From positions 248,001 to 312,000 of the forward strand of contig CBDBEU010000004.1 of NCBI GenBank assembly GCA_965204565.1: a stretch of DNA of 64,000 nt. Reading direction: 5' to 3'. The translations under genes were made by a program, and so were the position numbers. Of the stretch, positions 36,298 through 53,667 are shown one piece after another. Every line of letters starts with the position of its first letter. Position 1 is the first letter of the stretch. The notes beneath the pieces were generated by a model. That model was given only the letters and a program-made list of their open reading frames with translations. It was not told the origin of the DNA and searched no databases. The DNA comes from CBDBEU01 sp965204565. GTDB lineage: Bacteria; Pseudomonadota; Alphaproteobacteria; Rhizobiales; TMED25.

Positions 36298-37488
36298 ATG
36301 GCTAAGGAGAAGTTTGAGCGTTCGAAGCCGCATTGCAACATCGGCACGATTGGTCATGTTGACCATGGCAAGACGACGTTGACGGCTGCGATCACCAAGG
36401 TTTTGGCCGAGTCTGGCGGAGCTGAGTTTTCGGCCTATGACGACATTGACAAGGCGCCCGAGGAAAAGGCGCGCGGCATCACGATCTCGACTGCCCATGT
36501 CGAATATGAGACCGACAATCGCCATTACGCCCATGTCGACTGCCCGGGTCATGCTGACTATGTGAAGAACATGATCACTGGTGCTGCGCAGATGGACGGC
36601 GCCATTCTGGTCGTCTCGGCCGCTGACGGCCCGATGCCGCAGACCCGCGAGCACATTCTTCTGGCCCGCCAGGTCGGCGTTCCAGCCCTTGTGGTTTACA
36701 TGAACAAGGTCGACCAGGTGGACGACGAAGAGCTTCTCGAGCTTGTCGAGCTTGAGGTGCGCGAGCTTCTCAGTTCTTACGAGTTTCCCGGCGATGACAT
36801 CCCGATCGTTAAGGGCTCGGCGCTTGCCGCTCTTGAAGGCAAGGACGAGGCCACCGGCAAGAACTCGATCATGGAGTTGATGGCCGCGGTTGACAATTAC
36901 ATCCCGCAGCCCTCGCGCCCCGTCGACCAGCCGTTCCTGATGCCGATCGAGGATGTGTTCTCGATTTCCGGGCGTGGCACGGTTGTCACCGGCCGTATCG
37001 AGCGCGGTGTGGTCAAGGTCGGCGAGGAGATCGAGATCGTCGGCATCAAGGACACCACCAAGACCACCTGCACCGGTGTTGAGATGTTCCGCAAGCTGCT
37101 CGATCAGGGCGAGGCGGGCGACAATGTCGGCGTTTTGTTGCGCGGCACCAAGCGCGAGGATGTGGAGCGCGGCCAGGTTCTGGCCAAGCCCGGTTCTGTG
37201 ACGCCGCACACCGAGTTCAAGGCCGAGGCCTATATTCTGACCAAGGAGGAGGGCGGCCGTCACACGCCGTTTTTCACCAATTACCGGCCTCAGTTTTATT
37301 TCCGCACCACCGATGTGACCGGTGTTGTGACGCTGCCCGATGGCACCGAGATGGTGATGCCGGGCGACAATGTTCAGATGGAAGTGACGCTGATCGTTCC
37401 GATCGCGATGGAAGAAAGCCTTCGCTTTGCCATCCGTGAGGGCGGGCGCACCGTTGGTGCCGGCGTCGTCTCATCAATCATCAAATAG
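36298..37488 (+). CDS. tuf: Elongation factor Tu
   Basis: This 396-residue GTPase delivers aminoacyl-tRNA to the ribosome. The P-loop GHVDHGKT is at residues 19-26, with the switch region GITISTAHVEYET, DCPGH near 82 and NKVDQVDDEE near 137; beta-barrel domains 2 and 3 follow. The length is normal. The codon use (many GTT/CTT endings) differs from its neighbours, as often seen for tuf genes that undergo gene conversion. Placed after tRNA-Tyr and tRNA-Gly and before tRNA-Trp-secE-nusG, it is the tufB-type locus. Rhizobia often have a second tuf after fusA; that locus is not in this window. Confidence 0.99.
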   Translation: MAKEKFERSKPHCNIGTIGHVDHGKTTLTAAITKVLAESGGAEFSAYDDIDKAPEEKARGITISTAHVEYETDNRHYAHVDCPGHADYVKNMITGAAQMDGAILVVSAADGPMPQTREHILLARQVGVPALVVYMNKVDQVDDEELLELVELEVRELLSSYEFPGDDIPIVKGSALAALEGKDEATGKNSIMELMAAVDNYIPQPSRPVDQPFLMPIEDVFSISGRGTVVTGRIERGVVKVGEEIEIVGIKDTTKTTCTGVEMFRKLLDQGEAGDNVGVLLRGTKREDVERGQVLAKPGSVTPHTEFKAEAYILTKEEGGRHTPFFTNYRPQFYFRTTDVTGVVTLPDGTEMVMPGDNVQMEVTLIVPIAMEESLRFAIREGGRTVGAGVVSSIIK

Positions 37489-37531
37489 AAGAAAACCGCG
37501 CTCGCCAAGCTGGCGGGCATGTCAGGGACGT

Positions 37532-37607
37532 AGGAGTGTAGCTCAATTGGCAGAGCACCGGTCTCCAAAACCGGGGGTTGTGGGTTCGAGTCCCTCCACT
37601 CCTGCCA
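37532..37607 (+). tRNA. tRNA-Trp (CCA)
   Basis: This 76-base tRNA has acceptor stem AGGAGTG/CACTCCT, anticodon CCA in GGTCTCCAAAACC, T-loop GGTTCGAGTCC and an encoded CCA end. It lies between tuf and secE, the usual place in proteobacteria. Confidence 0.97.
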
Positions 37608-37645
37608 GAAAAAACATTGGCGCATGGCGCCGTATAGGATAAGGC

Positions 37646-37843
37646 ATGGCGAGAACCGGGCCATTTGAATTTATTCAGCAGGTGCGCGCAGAGGTCTCCA
37701 AGGTCACTTGGCCGACCCGGCGCGAAACATCTGTCACCACCGTGATGGTGTTGCTGATGGCATTCGCCGCGGCCCTGTTCTTCTTTTTGGCAGACCAGGT
37801 TCTGAGCTGGGTGGTCGGCCTTGTTCTTGGTCTTGGTTCATAG
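37646..37843 (+). CDS. secE: Preprotein translocase subunit SecE
   Basis: This 65-residue single-span inner-membrane protein has an amphipathic N-terminal helix PFEFIQQVRAEVSKVTWPTR, the conserved VTWPTRRE motif that contacts SecY, and one transmembrane helix (VLLMAFAAALFFFLADQVLS). It clamps SecY in the SecYEG channel. It is the short, one-helix form usual in alphaproteobacteria. It is followed 11 bp later by nusG. Confidence 0.96.
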   Translation: MARTGPFEFIQQVRAEVSKVTWPTRRETSVTTVMVLLMAFAAALFFFLADQVLSWVVGLVLGLGS

Positions 37844-37854
37844 GGACGGCCCGG

Positions 37855-38385
37855 GTGGCACATCGCTGGTACATCGTTCACGCCTACTCGAATTTCGAGA
37901 AACAGGTGGCGAACTCGATCAAGGAACAGGCCGCCGCGCGTCGCCTGACCGATTTGTTTGAAGAAGTGCTGGTCCCGACCGAAGAGGTGATCAAGCTCAA
38001 GCGCGGCCGCAAGGTGACATCCGAGCGCAAGTTCTTTCCCGGCTATGTGTTGGTCAAGATGGAGATGACCGACGAGGCCTATCAACTGATAAAGAACACG
38101 CCCAAGGTCACGGGCTTTCTTGGCACCGAGCAAAAACCCATTCCGATCTCCGAAGACGAGGCGATGCGGATTTTGCAGCAGGTCCGCGAGGGCGTCGAGC
38201 GGCCCAAGCTTTCGGTGACCTTCGATGTCGGCGAGCAGGTGAGGGTGTCCGATGGTCCCTTCGCCTCCTTCAGCGGTCATGTCGAGGAGGTCAACGAGGA
38301 ACGCGCACGGCTCAAGGTCGCGGTTTCGATTTTCGGGCGTGCAACGCCTGTTGAACTTGAGTACGGCCAGGTCGAGAAACTCTGA
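37855..38385 (+). CDS. nusG: Transcription antitermination factor NusG
   Basis: This 176-residue protein has the NGN domain (RWYIVHAYSNFEKQVANSIK, then KFFPGYVLVKMEM) and the C-terminal KOW domain (GEQVRVSDGPFASFSGHVEE). NusG binds RNA polymerase and couples it to Rho or the ribosome. The GTG at 37855 is taken as start, since relatives begin at (V/M)AHRWYIVHAYS; the longer open frame from 37708 overlaps secE and is not conserved. Confidence 0.96.
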   Translation: MAHRWYIVHAYSNFEKQVANSIKEQAAARRLTDLFEEVLVPTEEVIKLKRGRKVTSERKFFPGYVLVKMEMTDEAYQLIKNTPKVTGFLGTEQKPIPISEDEAMRILQQVREGVERPKLSVTFDVGEQVRVSDGPFASFSGHVEEVNEERARLKVAVSIFGRATPVELEYGQVEKL

Positions 38386-38515
38386 TCCGGTCTCAATATC
38401 CTTGGAAGGTCTTAATTCCGTGGGAGGCTATGACCCCCGTCACCTCGGATGGGCGATTTGGAGCCGCACCACGGCCCCTGACAAGCCCCGCCAAAGCGGG
38501 CAGTAGGAGCAGAGG
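38386..38515 (+). promoter_or_regulatory. nusG-rplK leader region
   Basis: This 130-bp leader contains CCGTGGGAGG, a stretch recurring at this position in related bacteria, a CCCCGCC/GGCGGG-like dyad near 38490 and AGGAGCAGAGG before rplK. It probably carries the L11-operon translational control site. The exact structure is inferred. Confidence 0.45.
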
Positions 38516-38944
38516 ATGGCAAAGAAGATTGAAGGCTACCTGAAACTTCAGGTGCCGGCCGGACAGGCATCGCCGTCGCCGCCGATCGGCCCGGCATTGG
38601 GCCAGCGCGGCCTCAACATCATGGAGTTCTGCAAGGCGTTCAATGCCGCCTCCCAGAACAGTGAGGCCGGCATGCCGTTGCCGACCATTATCACCATCTA
38701 TGCCGACAAGTCGTTTTCCTTCGAGGTCAAGACACCGCCTGCGTCCTTCCTTCTGCGCAAGGCGGCCAAGCTTGACAAGGGCTCATCCGCACCCGGCCGC
38801 AAAATTACCGGCAAGGTGACCCGCGCGCAGCTGCGCGAAATCGCCGAGATCAAGATGAAGGATTTGAACGCCAACGATCTCGATCAGGCCGAAAAGATCA
38901 TCGTCGGGTCCGCCCGATCGATGGGTTATCAGGTTCAGGAGTAA
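38516..38944 (+). CDS. rplK: 50S ribosomal protein L11
   Basis: This 142-residue protein has LKLQVPAGQASPSPPIGPAL, the proline-rich N-terminal domain that contacts release factors and RelA, and the rRNA-binding C-terminal domain (KMKDLNANDLDQAEKIIVGS, then ARSMG). The length is standard. It is followed 3 bp later by rplA, the usual translationally coupled L11-L1 pair. Confidence 0.98.
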   Translation: MAKKIEGYLKLQVPAGQASPSPPIGPALGQRGLNIMEFCKAFNAASQNSEAGMPLPTIITIYADKSFSFEVKTPPASFLLRKAAKLDKGSSAPGRKITGKVTRAQLREIAEIKMKDLNANDLDQAEKIIVGSARSMGYQVQE

Positions 38945-38947
38945 GAC

Positions 38948-39652
38948 ATGGCCAAGCTGTCGACCAGGATGGCAAAGGCGCGCGAAGGGCTCGATCCGAG
39001 CCAGGTCCACGCCATCGACGAAGCCGTCAAGCTGATGAAAACCCACGCCACCGCCAAATTCGATGAGACCATCGAGATCTCGATCAATCTCGGCGTCGAT
39101 CCGCGCCATGCCGATCAGATGGTGCGCGGTGTGTGCAATCTGCCATCCGGTTCAGGCCGCAATATCCGCGTTGCCGTGTTCGCCAAGGGCGACAAGGCCG
39201 ACGAGGCGCGCGAAGCCGGCGCCGATATTGTCGGTGGCGAGGACCTGGCCGAGATCGTGCAGAAGGGCGAGATCAACTTCGACCGCACCATCGCCACGCC
39301 CGACATGATGCCGGTGGTTGGCCGACTGGGTAAGATCCTCGGGCCGCGCGGCATGATGCCCAACCCCAAGGTCGGCACCGTCACGCCCGATGTCGCCGCC
39401 GCCGTCGGCCAGGCCAAGGGCGGCGCGGTCGAGTTCCGGGTTGAAAAGGCCGGTATCGTTCAGGGCGGCGTTGGCAAGGCAAGCTTTTCCGAAGCCGATC
39501 TTGCAAGCAACGTCAAGGCATTCATTGCTGCCGTTCAGAGCGCCAAGCCCGCCGGCGCCAAGGGTACGTATTTGAAGCGCATTTCGCTGTCTTCAACCAT
39601 GGGGGTTGGTATCAAGATCGATCTCGCCAGTTTGAGCGCGGAGGCGAGTTAG
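38948..39652 (+). CDS. rplA: 50S ribosomal protein L1
   Basis: This 234-residue protein has the domain I start KAREGLDPSQVHAIDEAVKL, the VDPRHADQMVRG motif, domain II (GEINFDRTIATPDMM, VVGRLGKILGPRGMMPNPK) and the C-terminal return (LKRISLSSTMGVGIKID). L1 binds the mobile L1 stalk of 23S rRNA and, in many bacteria, represses its own L11-L1 mRNA. The gene is intact. Confidence 0.98.
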   Translation: MAKLSTRMAKAREGLDPSQVHAIDEAVKLMKTHATAKFDETIEISINLGVDPRHADQMVRGVCNLPSGSGRNIRVAVFAKGDKADEAREAGADIVGGEDLAEIVQKGEINFDRTIATPDMMPVVGRLGKILGPRGMMPNPKVGTVTPDVAAAVGQAKGGAVEFRVEKAGIVQGGVGKASFSEADLASNVKAFIAAVQSAKPAGAKGTYLKRISLSSTMGVGIKIDLASLSAEAS

Positions 39653-40003
39653 AATTCCTCGAGGGGTGTGAGCTCTTCAGGGATGGCGCGGGGCTGTGAG
39701 GCTTTGTGTCAACCCTGTCCGAGATTGCGGGTGCTGATATATTTATCAGCTTAATCGGTTCAACAGGCATGGAGGGCTGCAAGGCCCGACAGGAAGCCAG
39801 GAGAACAGGCCTGCATGAGACGGGAGACAACCCGGTCGGGAATTCCTGCCGGTTTGAACCTTCCAGGTCCGTCCGCCTCTTTAAAGAAAGGGGCGGCCGG
39901 CGGACAGGCAAGTGAGCGCCGGGCACGTACGGTGGGGCTTGCCCCAAGCCAGTGCCCGGCAGGTGCAACAGCGGCTTTTGCCGCTAAATTAAGGAGAGCG
40001 TCA
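39653..40003 (+). promoter_or_regulatory. rplJ (L10) leader
   Basis: These 351 non-coding bases between rplA and rplJ match the place and length of the L10 leader, an RNA that binds the L10-L12 complex and represses rplJL translation. It contains several dyads, including CAGCGGCTTTTGCCGCT near 39968-39984 just ahead of the AAGGAG ribosome binding site. It includes TTGTGTCAACC and TATATTTATCAG (39703-39750), a possible internal promoter. The family is inferred from position and hairpins. Confidence 0.6.
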
Positions 40004-40522
40004 GTGGACCGAGCACAAAAATACGAGCTCGTTTCGGCCCTGCATCAGGTGTTCGACAACACCGCCGTGGTCGTGGTTGCCCACTACGCCGGGCTCTCCG
40101 TCGCCGACATGAATGGTCTGCGCGGAGAGATGAGGAGTGCGGGGGCTTTGCTAAAAGTGGCGAAAAACCGGCTCGTCAAAATCGCCCTTGAGGGAACTCC
40201 GGCGGCGGGCGCGGCCGATCTTTTTGTCGGACCAACCGCAATCGCCTATTCGGATGACCCGGTCGCCGCACCGAAAGTGGCCGTCGATTATGCCAAGAAG
40301 AACCCGAACTTTGTGGTTCTTGGCGGCACGATGGGCGAATTGGTGCTTGATGCCGATGGTGTGAAATCACTGGCAAGCTTGCCCTCGCTCAATGAGCTGC
40401 GGGCCAGGATTGCCGGTATGATGACGCAGCCAGCGGCAAAAATCGCCCAAGTGGTGGGCGCTCCGGGCGCACAACTCGCCCGTGTGCTCAACGCTTATGC
40501 AACCAAGGACGAAGCGGCGTAA
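40004..40522 (+). CDS. rplJ: 50S ribosomal protein L10
   Basis: This 172-residue protein starts VDRAQKYELVSALHQVFDNT; VVVAHYAGLSVADMNGLRGE and LLKVAKNRLVKIALEGT form the rRNA-binding domain. The C-terminal helix that binds L7/L12 dimers follows NELRARIAGMMTQPAAKIAQ. The GTG at 40004 is 8 bp after AAGGAG and fits the family start; the longer frame from 39815 runs through the leader and is rejected. Confidence 0.97.
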   Translation: MDRAQKYELVSALHQVFDNTAVVVVAHYAGLSVADMNGLRGEMRSAGALLKVAKNRLVKIALEGTPAAGAADLFVGPTAIAYSDDPVAAPKVAVDYAKKNPNFVVLGGTMGELVLDADGVKSLASLPSLNELRARIAGMMTQPAAKIAQVVGAPGAQLARVLNAYATKDEAA

Positions 40523-40563
40523 TCACGCATCTCGGACAGGTTCGAACCGAAGGACGAATCAGA

Positions 40564-40944
40564 ATGGCAGACTTAGAGAAGATTGTGGACGACCTTTCCA
40601 GCCTCACTGTGCTGGAAGCTGCGGAGCTTTCAAAGCTCCTAGAAGAAAAATGGGGCGTATCGGCGGCCGTGTCGGTCGCTGTCCCAGCGGTTGCTACAGG
40701 TGGCGGCGGCGGAGTTGCCGAGGCCGAAGAAAAGACTGAATTCGACGTTGTCCTGACGTCAATTGGTGACAAGAAGATCAATGTTATCAAGGAGGTACGT
40801 GCAGTGACCGGATTGGGGCTAAAGGAAGCCAAAGATCTGGTTGAAGCCGCGCCCAAGGCGGTCAAGGAAGGCGTCGACAAGGACGAGGCTGCCAAGATCA
40901 AGGAACAGCTTGAAGGCACTGGTGCCAGCGTCGAGCTAAAATAG
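40564..40944 (+). CDS. rplL: 50S ribosomal protein L7/L12
   Basis: This 126-residue protein has the N-terminal dimerisation helix pair (LEKIVDDLSSLTVLEAAELS), an alanine/valine/glycine-rich hinge and the C-terminal factor-binding domain (EFDVVLTSIGDKKINVIKEV, GLGLKEAKDLVEAAPK, ending LEGTGASVELK). It forms the stalk that recruits translational GTPases. A CCGTCA/TGACGG dyad about 20 bp downstream may give partial termination before rpoB. Confidence 0.98.
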   Translation: MADLEKIVDDLSSLTVLEAAELSKLLEEKWGVSAAVSVAVPAVATGGGGGVAEAEEKTEFDVVLTSIGDKKINVIKEVRAVTGLGLKEAKDLVEAAPKAVKEGVDKDEAAKIKEQLEGTGASVELK

Positions 40945-41098
40945 CTGGAAAAACAGGGCCGTCATGGTAGCAATCGTGACGGTCCGGGCCTATCTTAAGA
41001 GGTCGCGCAATACCTAACAACAACGTACAACCCGCCGCAGGTACGGTCAAAGTGCCGAGTCCTTAGCGGCTGGATGGGATAGCCGGACGAGGGTCACG

Positions 41099-45235
<4,137 letters not shown>

Positions 45236-45250
45236 TCGAAAAGCGTTTTC

Positions 45251-45275
45251 GGCGGATGGGTTTGTCCCATCCGCC
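45251..45275 (+). promoter_or_regulatory. Perfect hairpin in the rpoB-rpoC gap
   Basis: GGCGGATGGG (45251-45260), loop TTTGT, CCCATCCGCC (45266-45275) forms a perfect 10-bp stem without a following T-run. It is more likely an RNA-processing or stabilising hairpin than a terminator, since rpoC must be transcribed. Confidence 0.65.
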
Positions 45276-45349
45276 AAATGCCATCCCTTGGGTGGGCCGA
45301 TTGGGCCTTGCCCCCGAGCGCGTGAGCGCGCCCTGCGAGGAGTGACAGC

Positions 45350-49566
<4,217 letters not shown>

Positions 49567-49570
<4 letters not shown>

Positions 49571-50165
49571 TGGATTGATTCCAACATTTGGAACCCTCGA
49601 TTTCCGGCGGCGATGATTTGGTCGGGATCGGCGCGCCAGGAGGAGGGTTTTGCCTCGGTTTCGGTGTGCTGCTCGATGAAGAGGTTGATGGTGGCCCGGA
49701 GGTCGACGGCTTGGAGATCGACGACCGGGCAGAAGACGCCGTGTTTCAGGCGGCGCCCGGTCAACTCGGCAAAGAAGCCTTCGACGGCGTTCGGCCATGA
49801 CGCCGATGTCGGGGTAAAGTGGAATGTCCGGCGCGGGTGACGCTCGAGCCGGCGCCTGAGTTTGCGACTTTTCATCCACCGAGAGCACCACTGCGTGCGC
49901 AGGAGGGCTGACGTAAAGCCCCACGATATCGTGCAGTTTCTCGACAAAAGCCGGATCTCGCGAGAGCTTGAACACCCGCCGGCGGTGCGGCGACGGACGG
50001 ATCATCCCGGCCGTCCTTTCATCCGGCGTCACCGGCGTGCCGGGCGGGCGGCTTTTCTCGCGGAGCAGACCATCCACGCCTTCAGCCATGAACCGTTCCT
50101 GCTAGCTCCGGACGCATTTCTTCGACTTTCCGGTGGCGCGCACGACCCTTGTCTCGATCAATCCA
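49567..50165 (-). mobile_element. IS630-family element, internally deleted, abutting rpoC
   Basis: On the minus strand the 5' part reads ETRVVRATGKSKKCV, then (after a TAG) QERFMAEGVDGLLREKSRPPG and FKLSRDPAFVEKLHDIVGLY, then VSPPAHAVVLSVDEKSQ. After an internal deletion and frameshift the 3' part reads FHFTPTSASWPNAVEGFFAE, RRLKHGVFCPVVDLQA and RADPDQIIAAGNRGFQMLES, ending with the stop at 49567-49569. The first catalytic Asp (VDEKS) survives, but the central part with the second Asp is gone. The right end begins exactly at the rpoC stop codon. The boundary with IS30 near 50165 is approximate. Confidence 0.85.
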
Positions 50166-50341
50166 CTAGACGCGACCTTGTGTGCGCCAGCGGCCGGATA
50201 CCACCCGTCCGGGACTGCAAGGGAAAGATCGAACCTGCGGCGAATCGAACTCATCGACTCCCCACGCTGCCAGCGATCCCAAATCTCTGCCTTCCGGCTA
50301 TCGGTAAAATAGATACGTCGACGGTAGCCCATCGTGAACAC
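50166..50341 (-). mobile_element. IS30-family transposase N-terminal fragment
   Basis: From 50332 the minus strand reads MGYRRRIYFTDSRKAEIWDR, then WQRGESMSSIRRRFD, the helix-turn-helix start of an IS30-type transposase, followed by a degraded segment (PDGWYPAAGAHKVASS). The rest of the element is replaced by the IS630 remnant. ATG at 50341 or 50332 would be the start. Confidence 0.8.
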
Positions 50342-50703
50342 TCCATCTTTCCATCAAAGACTGAAGTGTTGAGGCAACCATTTGAATCCACCTAAACGCT
50401 CAGACGTTCCCGACACACAGTCCAAGTTCACCGGCCAACCGGCAGCTTGAGCTCGCGGCATTGGCTTGGGTGGTGCACAATCGTTCCGCACGCGGAGTGG
50501 GCGTGGGTGCCAATACTGACTTCAGCGGAGTTCCGCCTGGCGAAGTCGATCCAACACGTGGCGCGACCCGGTTTCATCACCATGATAAAGTCCCTGCCTG
50601 GGCCCGCCATCTTCTTCCCACCGCACTGATTGGGGCGCCTATCTGTTTTTCGCCGATTGATCTCCGCGCTCACCTTTGGCAGTTCTGCGATACCGCTTGT
50701 GTT
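50342..50703. other. Non-coding stretch between IS remnants
   Basis: No gene is supported. A 93-codon minus-strand frame (50428-50709) has no recognisable similarity, and its plus-strand complement reads THGAxRFHHHDKVPAW-like sequence that may be older IS debris. Confidence 0.35.
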
Positions 50704-51596
50704 CAGCAATTTCCTGTAGGATTATTTTTGTTGATTATCAATTTGTTGGGGCAGGTCTACGCGTTTTCTTTCGTGGGTTTTTTGCGCCGGCCCGTTTTTC
50801 GTCGTACCATCCACCGCCCGCAATGCGATCCACGCACCTGCTCCATCGGCAGTTGATAGAGGCTCTCAGATGTCCGGAAACTCTTTCCGCAAACATCTGT
50901 CGATGCCAGGCATGCTTCGCCCGTATCACCGACCCCGATCAACACACGTGACTTCAGCCTGTCCGACTGCCTGATGTCCGCACTGGCGGTGTTTTCACTC
51001 AAGTTTCCGTCGTTGCTTCAGTTTGACCGGGCTTCAGTTTGACCGGCAGGTGCGCGGCGGCGATGGTCCGGTCCAGGCGTGGAACCTCCGCTCGCTCTTT
51101 GGCGTGGAAAAGGTGCCCTCGGACACGCGGATGCGCGCGCGCCTTGACGCAGTCGACCCCCGCGACCCGCGCCGCTGCTTCGAGCAGATCCATGCCGCGC
51201 TGCAGCGCGGCAAGGTGCTCGAAGGCCGGACGGTCTTCGACGGGCATCTGCTGATCTCGGTGGATGGCACCGGCCAGCATTCCTCGCACAAGGTCGGTTG
51301 CAGGCGCTGCTCGTGAAGAGCCACCACGACGGGTCGAAGACGTACGACCACCAGCCCCTCGGCGCGGCGGTGGTCCACCCCGACCTGAAGGGGGTGTTCC
51401 CACTGGCGCCGGAGCCGATCCGGAATGAGGACGGAACCACGAAGAACGACTGCGAGAGGAACGCCGCGAAGCGTCTCCTCAGCGACCTGCGCCGGGAGCA
51501 CGCGCACATCAAGGCGGTCATCGTCGAGGACGGGCCGGCGATCCGCCGGCCCGTGTGGGTCTTGTGTTCGGGTATGAGCCGCCTTGCGGCAAGTCC
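50704..51596 (+). mobile_element. ISNCY-like DDE transposase element remnant, copy 2
   Basis: The first 376 bp match copy 1 at 3749-4124, including the 16-bp tandem duplication (51016-51031, 51032-51047). Copy 2 continues further: WNLRSLFGVEKVPSDTRMRA, IHAALQRGKVLEGRTVFDGH, LLISVDGTGQHSSHKVGC, then after a frameshift LGAAVVHPDLKGVFPLAPEP and TKNDCERNAAKRLLSDLRRE, IKAVIVEDG. It ends abruptly at the 3' end of glnA. The DG in ISVDGTG and EDG are the surviving catalytic-region acidic residues; the C-terminal third is lost. Confidence 0.82.
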
Positions 51597-53006
51597 TTAC
51601 ACCGAATAGTACATGTCGAACTCGACCGGGTGAGGGGCGTGCTCGAAGCGGATCACCTCTTCCATCTTCAGATCGACATAGGTGTCGATCTGGTCGTCGG
51701 TGAACACACCGCCCTTCTTCAAAAAGTCGCGATTGCCGTCGAGCTCCTGCAGCGCCTCGCGCAGGCTCGAGCACACCGTCGGGATGTCCTTGAGCTCCTC
51801 GGGCGGCAGATCATAGAGATCCTTGTCCATCGGATCGCCCGGATCAAGCTTGTTCTCAATGCCGTCAAGCCCGGCCATCAACATCGAGGCAAAGGACAGA
51901 TATGGATTGGCGGCGGGATCGGGAAAGCGGATCTCGATGCGCTTGGCCTTGGGCGAATCCGTATACGGAATGCGGCATGAGGCCGAACGGTTGCGCGAGG
52001 AATAGGCGAGCAGCACTGGTGCCTCAAAGCCCGGCACCAGACGCTTGTAGGAGTTGGTGGTCGGGTTGGAGAATGCGTTGATCACCTTCGCATGCTTCAA
52101 GATGCCGCCAATGTAATGCAGGCAGGTCTGCGACAGACCGGCGTAGCGGTCGCCGGCGAACACCGGGTTACCATCCTTCCAGATCGACTGATGGCAATGC
52201 ATGCCGGTGCCGTTGTCGCCATAGACCGGCTTGGGCATGAAGGTCACCGTCTTGCCGTAGGCATGGGCTACCTGGTGCACCACATATTTGTAGATCTGCA
52301 TTTGGTCGGCCATCACCGTCAGCGTGTTGAAGCGGATGCCGAGTTCATGCTGGGCAGCGCCCACCTCGTGATGGTGCTTTTCGGTGGTCACGCCCATATC
52401 GGCCATCACGCTCAGCATTTCGGAGCGAATGTCTTGGGCTGAATCGACCGGCGGCACCGGGAAGTAACCGCCCTTGGTGCGCGGCCTGTGACCGAGATTG
52501 CCCATCTCGTAGTCAGTATCGGAATTGGACGGCAACTCAGAGCAGTCGAGCTCAAAGCCGGTCTTGTAGGGATCGGCGGAAAATCGCACATCGTCGAACA
52601 TGAAGAACTCGGCTTCCGGTCCGAACATGGTGGTATCGCCGATACCCAGATTCTTCACATGCGCCTCGGCCTTCTTGGCCGTCATGCGCGGGTCGCGTTC
52701 ATAACCCTCGCCGGTCGACGGCTCCAGAATGTCGCAGAAGATTGCCAGCGTTGACTGGGCAAAGAACGGATCGATATGGGCCGATTCCGGATCCGGCATG
52801 AGGCTCATATCGGATTCGTTGATCGTCTTCCAGCCGGCAATCGAAGAGCCGTCGAACATCACGCCATCGGCGAACATGTCCTCATTGATCTCTCCGGAAT
52901 CCATCGTCACATGCTGCATTTTCCCGCGCGGATCGGTAAAACGCAGGTCGACGAACCTGACGTCCTTCTCCTTTGTCAGCTCGAGCACATTTTTCGCGTT
53001 AGCCAT
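51597..53006 (-). CDS. glnA: Glutamine synthetase type I
   Basis: This 469-residue enzyme makes glutamine from glutamate, ammonia and ATP in the cytoplasm. Seen are FVDLRFTDPRGKMQHVTMDS, the DGSSIAGW motif, EAEFFMFDDV (metal ligands), GTGMHCHQSIWKDG, the ATP-binding segment around KRLVPGFEAPV and the C terminus FEHAPHPVEFDMYYSV. The adenylylation tyrosine lies in DKDLYDLPPEELKDIP near residue 397, so it is regulated by GlnE. It follows glnB by 51 bp in a glnB-glnA operon. Its 3' end directly abuts an IS remnant, so the native terminator was probably lost. Confidence 0.99.
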   Translation of the reverse strand: MANAKNVLELTKEKDVRFVDLRFTDPRGKMQHVTMDSGEINEDMFADGVMFDGSSIAGWKTINESDMSLMPDPESAHIDPFFAQSTLAIFCDILEPSTGEGYERDPRMTAKKAEAHVKNLGIGDTTMFGPEAEFFMFDDVRFSADPYKTGFELDCSELPSNSDTDYEMGNLGHRPRTKGGYFPVPPVDSAQDIRSEMLSVMADMGVTTEKHHHEVGAAQHELGIRFNTLTVMADQMQIYKYVVHQVAHAYGKTVTFMPKPVYGDNGTGMHCHQSIWKDGNPVFAGDRYAGLSQTCLHYIGGILKHAKVINAFSNPTTNSYKRLVPGFEAPVLLAYSSRNRSASCRIPYTDSPKAKRIEIRFPDPAANPYLSFASMLMAGLDGIENKLDPGDPMDKDLYDLPPEELKDIPTVCSSLREALQELDGNRDFLKKGGVFTDDQIDTYVDLKMEEVIRFEHAPHPVEFDMYYSV

Positions 53007-53057
53007 TTATCCCACATCGCTCCTTGTTTGATCTCTTGAGCCGGGTTGAGCTGGTCC

Positions 53058-53396
53058 TCAGACCGCCTCTATGCCGGTTTCGCCGGTGCGAATTCGGATC
53101 GCCTCCTCCACCGGCGAGACGAAAATCTTTCCATCGCCAATCCGTCCAGTTTTTGCCGCAGATTGGATAGCTTCAATCGCTTTTTCGACCAGACTGTCAT
53201 CAAGCACGATCTCAATCTTTACCTTCGGCAGAAAGTCAACAACATACTCCGCGCCGCGGTAGAGTTCCGTATGACCCTTTTGTCGCCCAAAGCCCTTCGC
53301 CTCAACCACGGTGATGCCCTGCAAACCCACTTCCTGCAGCGCGTCCTTCACCTCGTCGAGCTTGAACGGCTTGATGGTGGCTTCGATCTTTTTCAT
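53058..53396 (-). CDS. glnB: Nitrogen regulatory protein PII (GlnB)
   Basis: This 112-residue signal protein starts MKKIEATIKPFKLDEVKDAL and has the T-loop with the uridylylation tyrosine Tyr51 (ELYRGAEYVVDFLPKVK) and the C-terminal EAIRIRTGETG. It senses 2-oxoglutarate and ATP/ADP and controls GlnE, NtrB and other targets. A sigma-54 promoter lies about 45 bp upstream, and glnA follows in the same operon. Upstream, nnr is transcribed divergently. Confidence 0.99.
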   Translation of the reverse strand: MKKIEATIKPFKLDEVKDALQEVGLQGITVVEAKGFGRQKGHTELYRGAEYVVDFLPKVKIEIVLDDSLVEKAIEAIQSAAKTGRIGDGKIFVSPVEEAIRIRTGETGIEAV

Positions 53397-53440
53397 TCGG
53401 GCTCCTCATTCCTTGCTGCCGTTCCACGTGCAACGACAGT

Positions 53441-53457
53441 TTGCATAGTCCGTGCCA
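53441..53457 (-). promoter_or_regulatory. Sigma-54 (-24/-12) promoter of glnB-glnA
   Basis: The minus strand reads TGGCACGGACTATGCAA, matching the RpoN consensus TGGCACG-N4-TTGCW except for one base (A for the first T of the -12 box). It lies 45-61 bp upstream of glnB, giving a transcription start near 53430. NtrC-activated nitrogen control of glnBA is therefore expected. Confidence 0.88.
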
Positions 53458-53667
53458 CGAAAGGCTCTGACCATAAGTTCTTGTTAAAAAACACTTATTA
53501 TTGAGAAACACATGACTTTCAAATCAATTCTGCCGAAAACTTGTGCAACATGCCAATGATTTATGCGAATTGCGCCGTTGCCTGCCGCTCTTCAGGTTCT
53601 TTATCGTTGGGCGCATGAGCTTCAATATGCACAGGCATCGCGCGCCCTCACCCATTTGGTGTTCCCC

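Noticed and set aside
39815..40522. Longer rplJ start at 39815
   Set aside because: The extra 63 codons run through the L10 leader and lack similarity; the GTG at 40004 has a good ribosome binding site.
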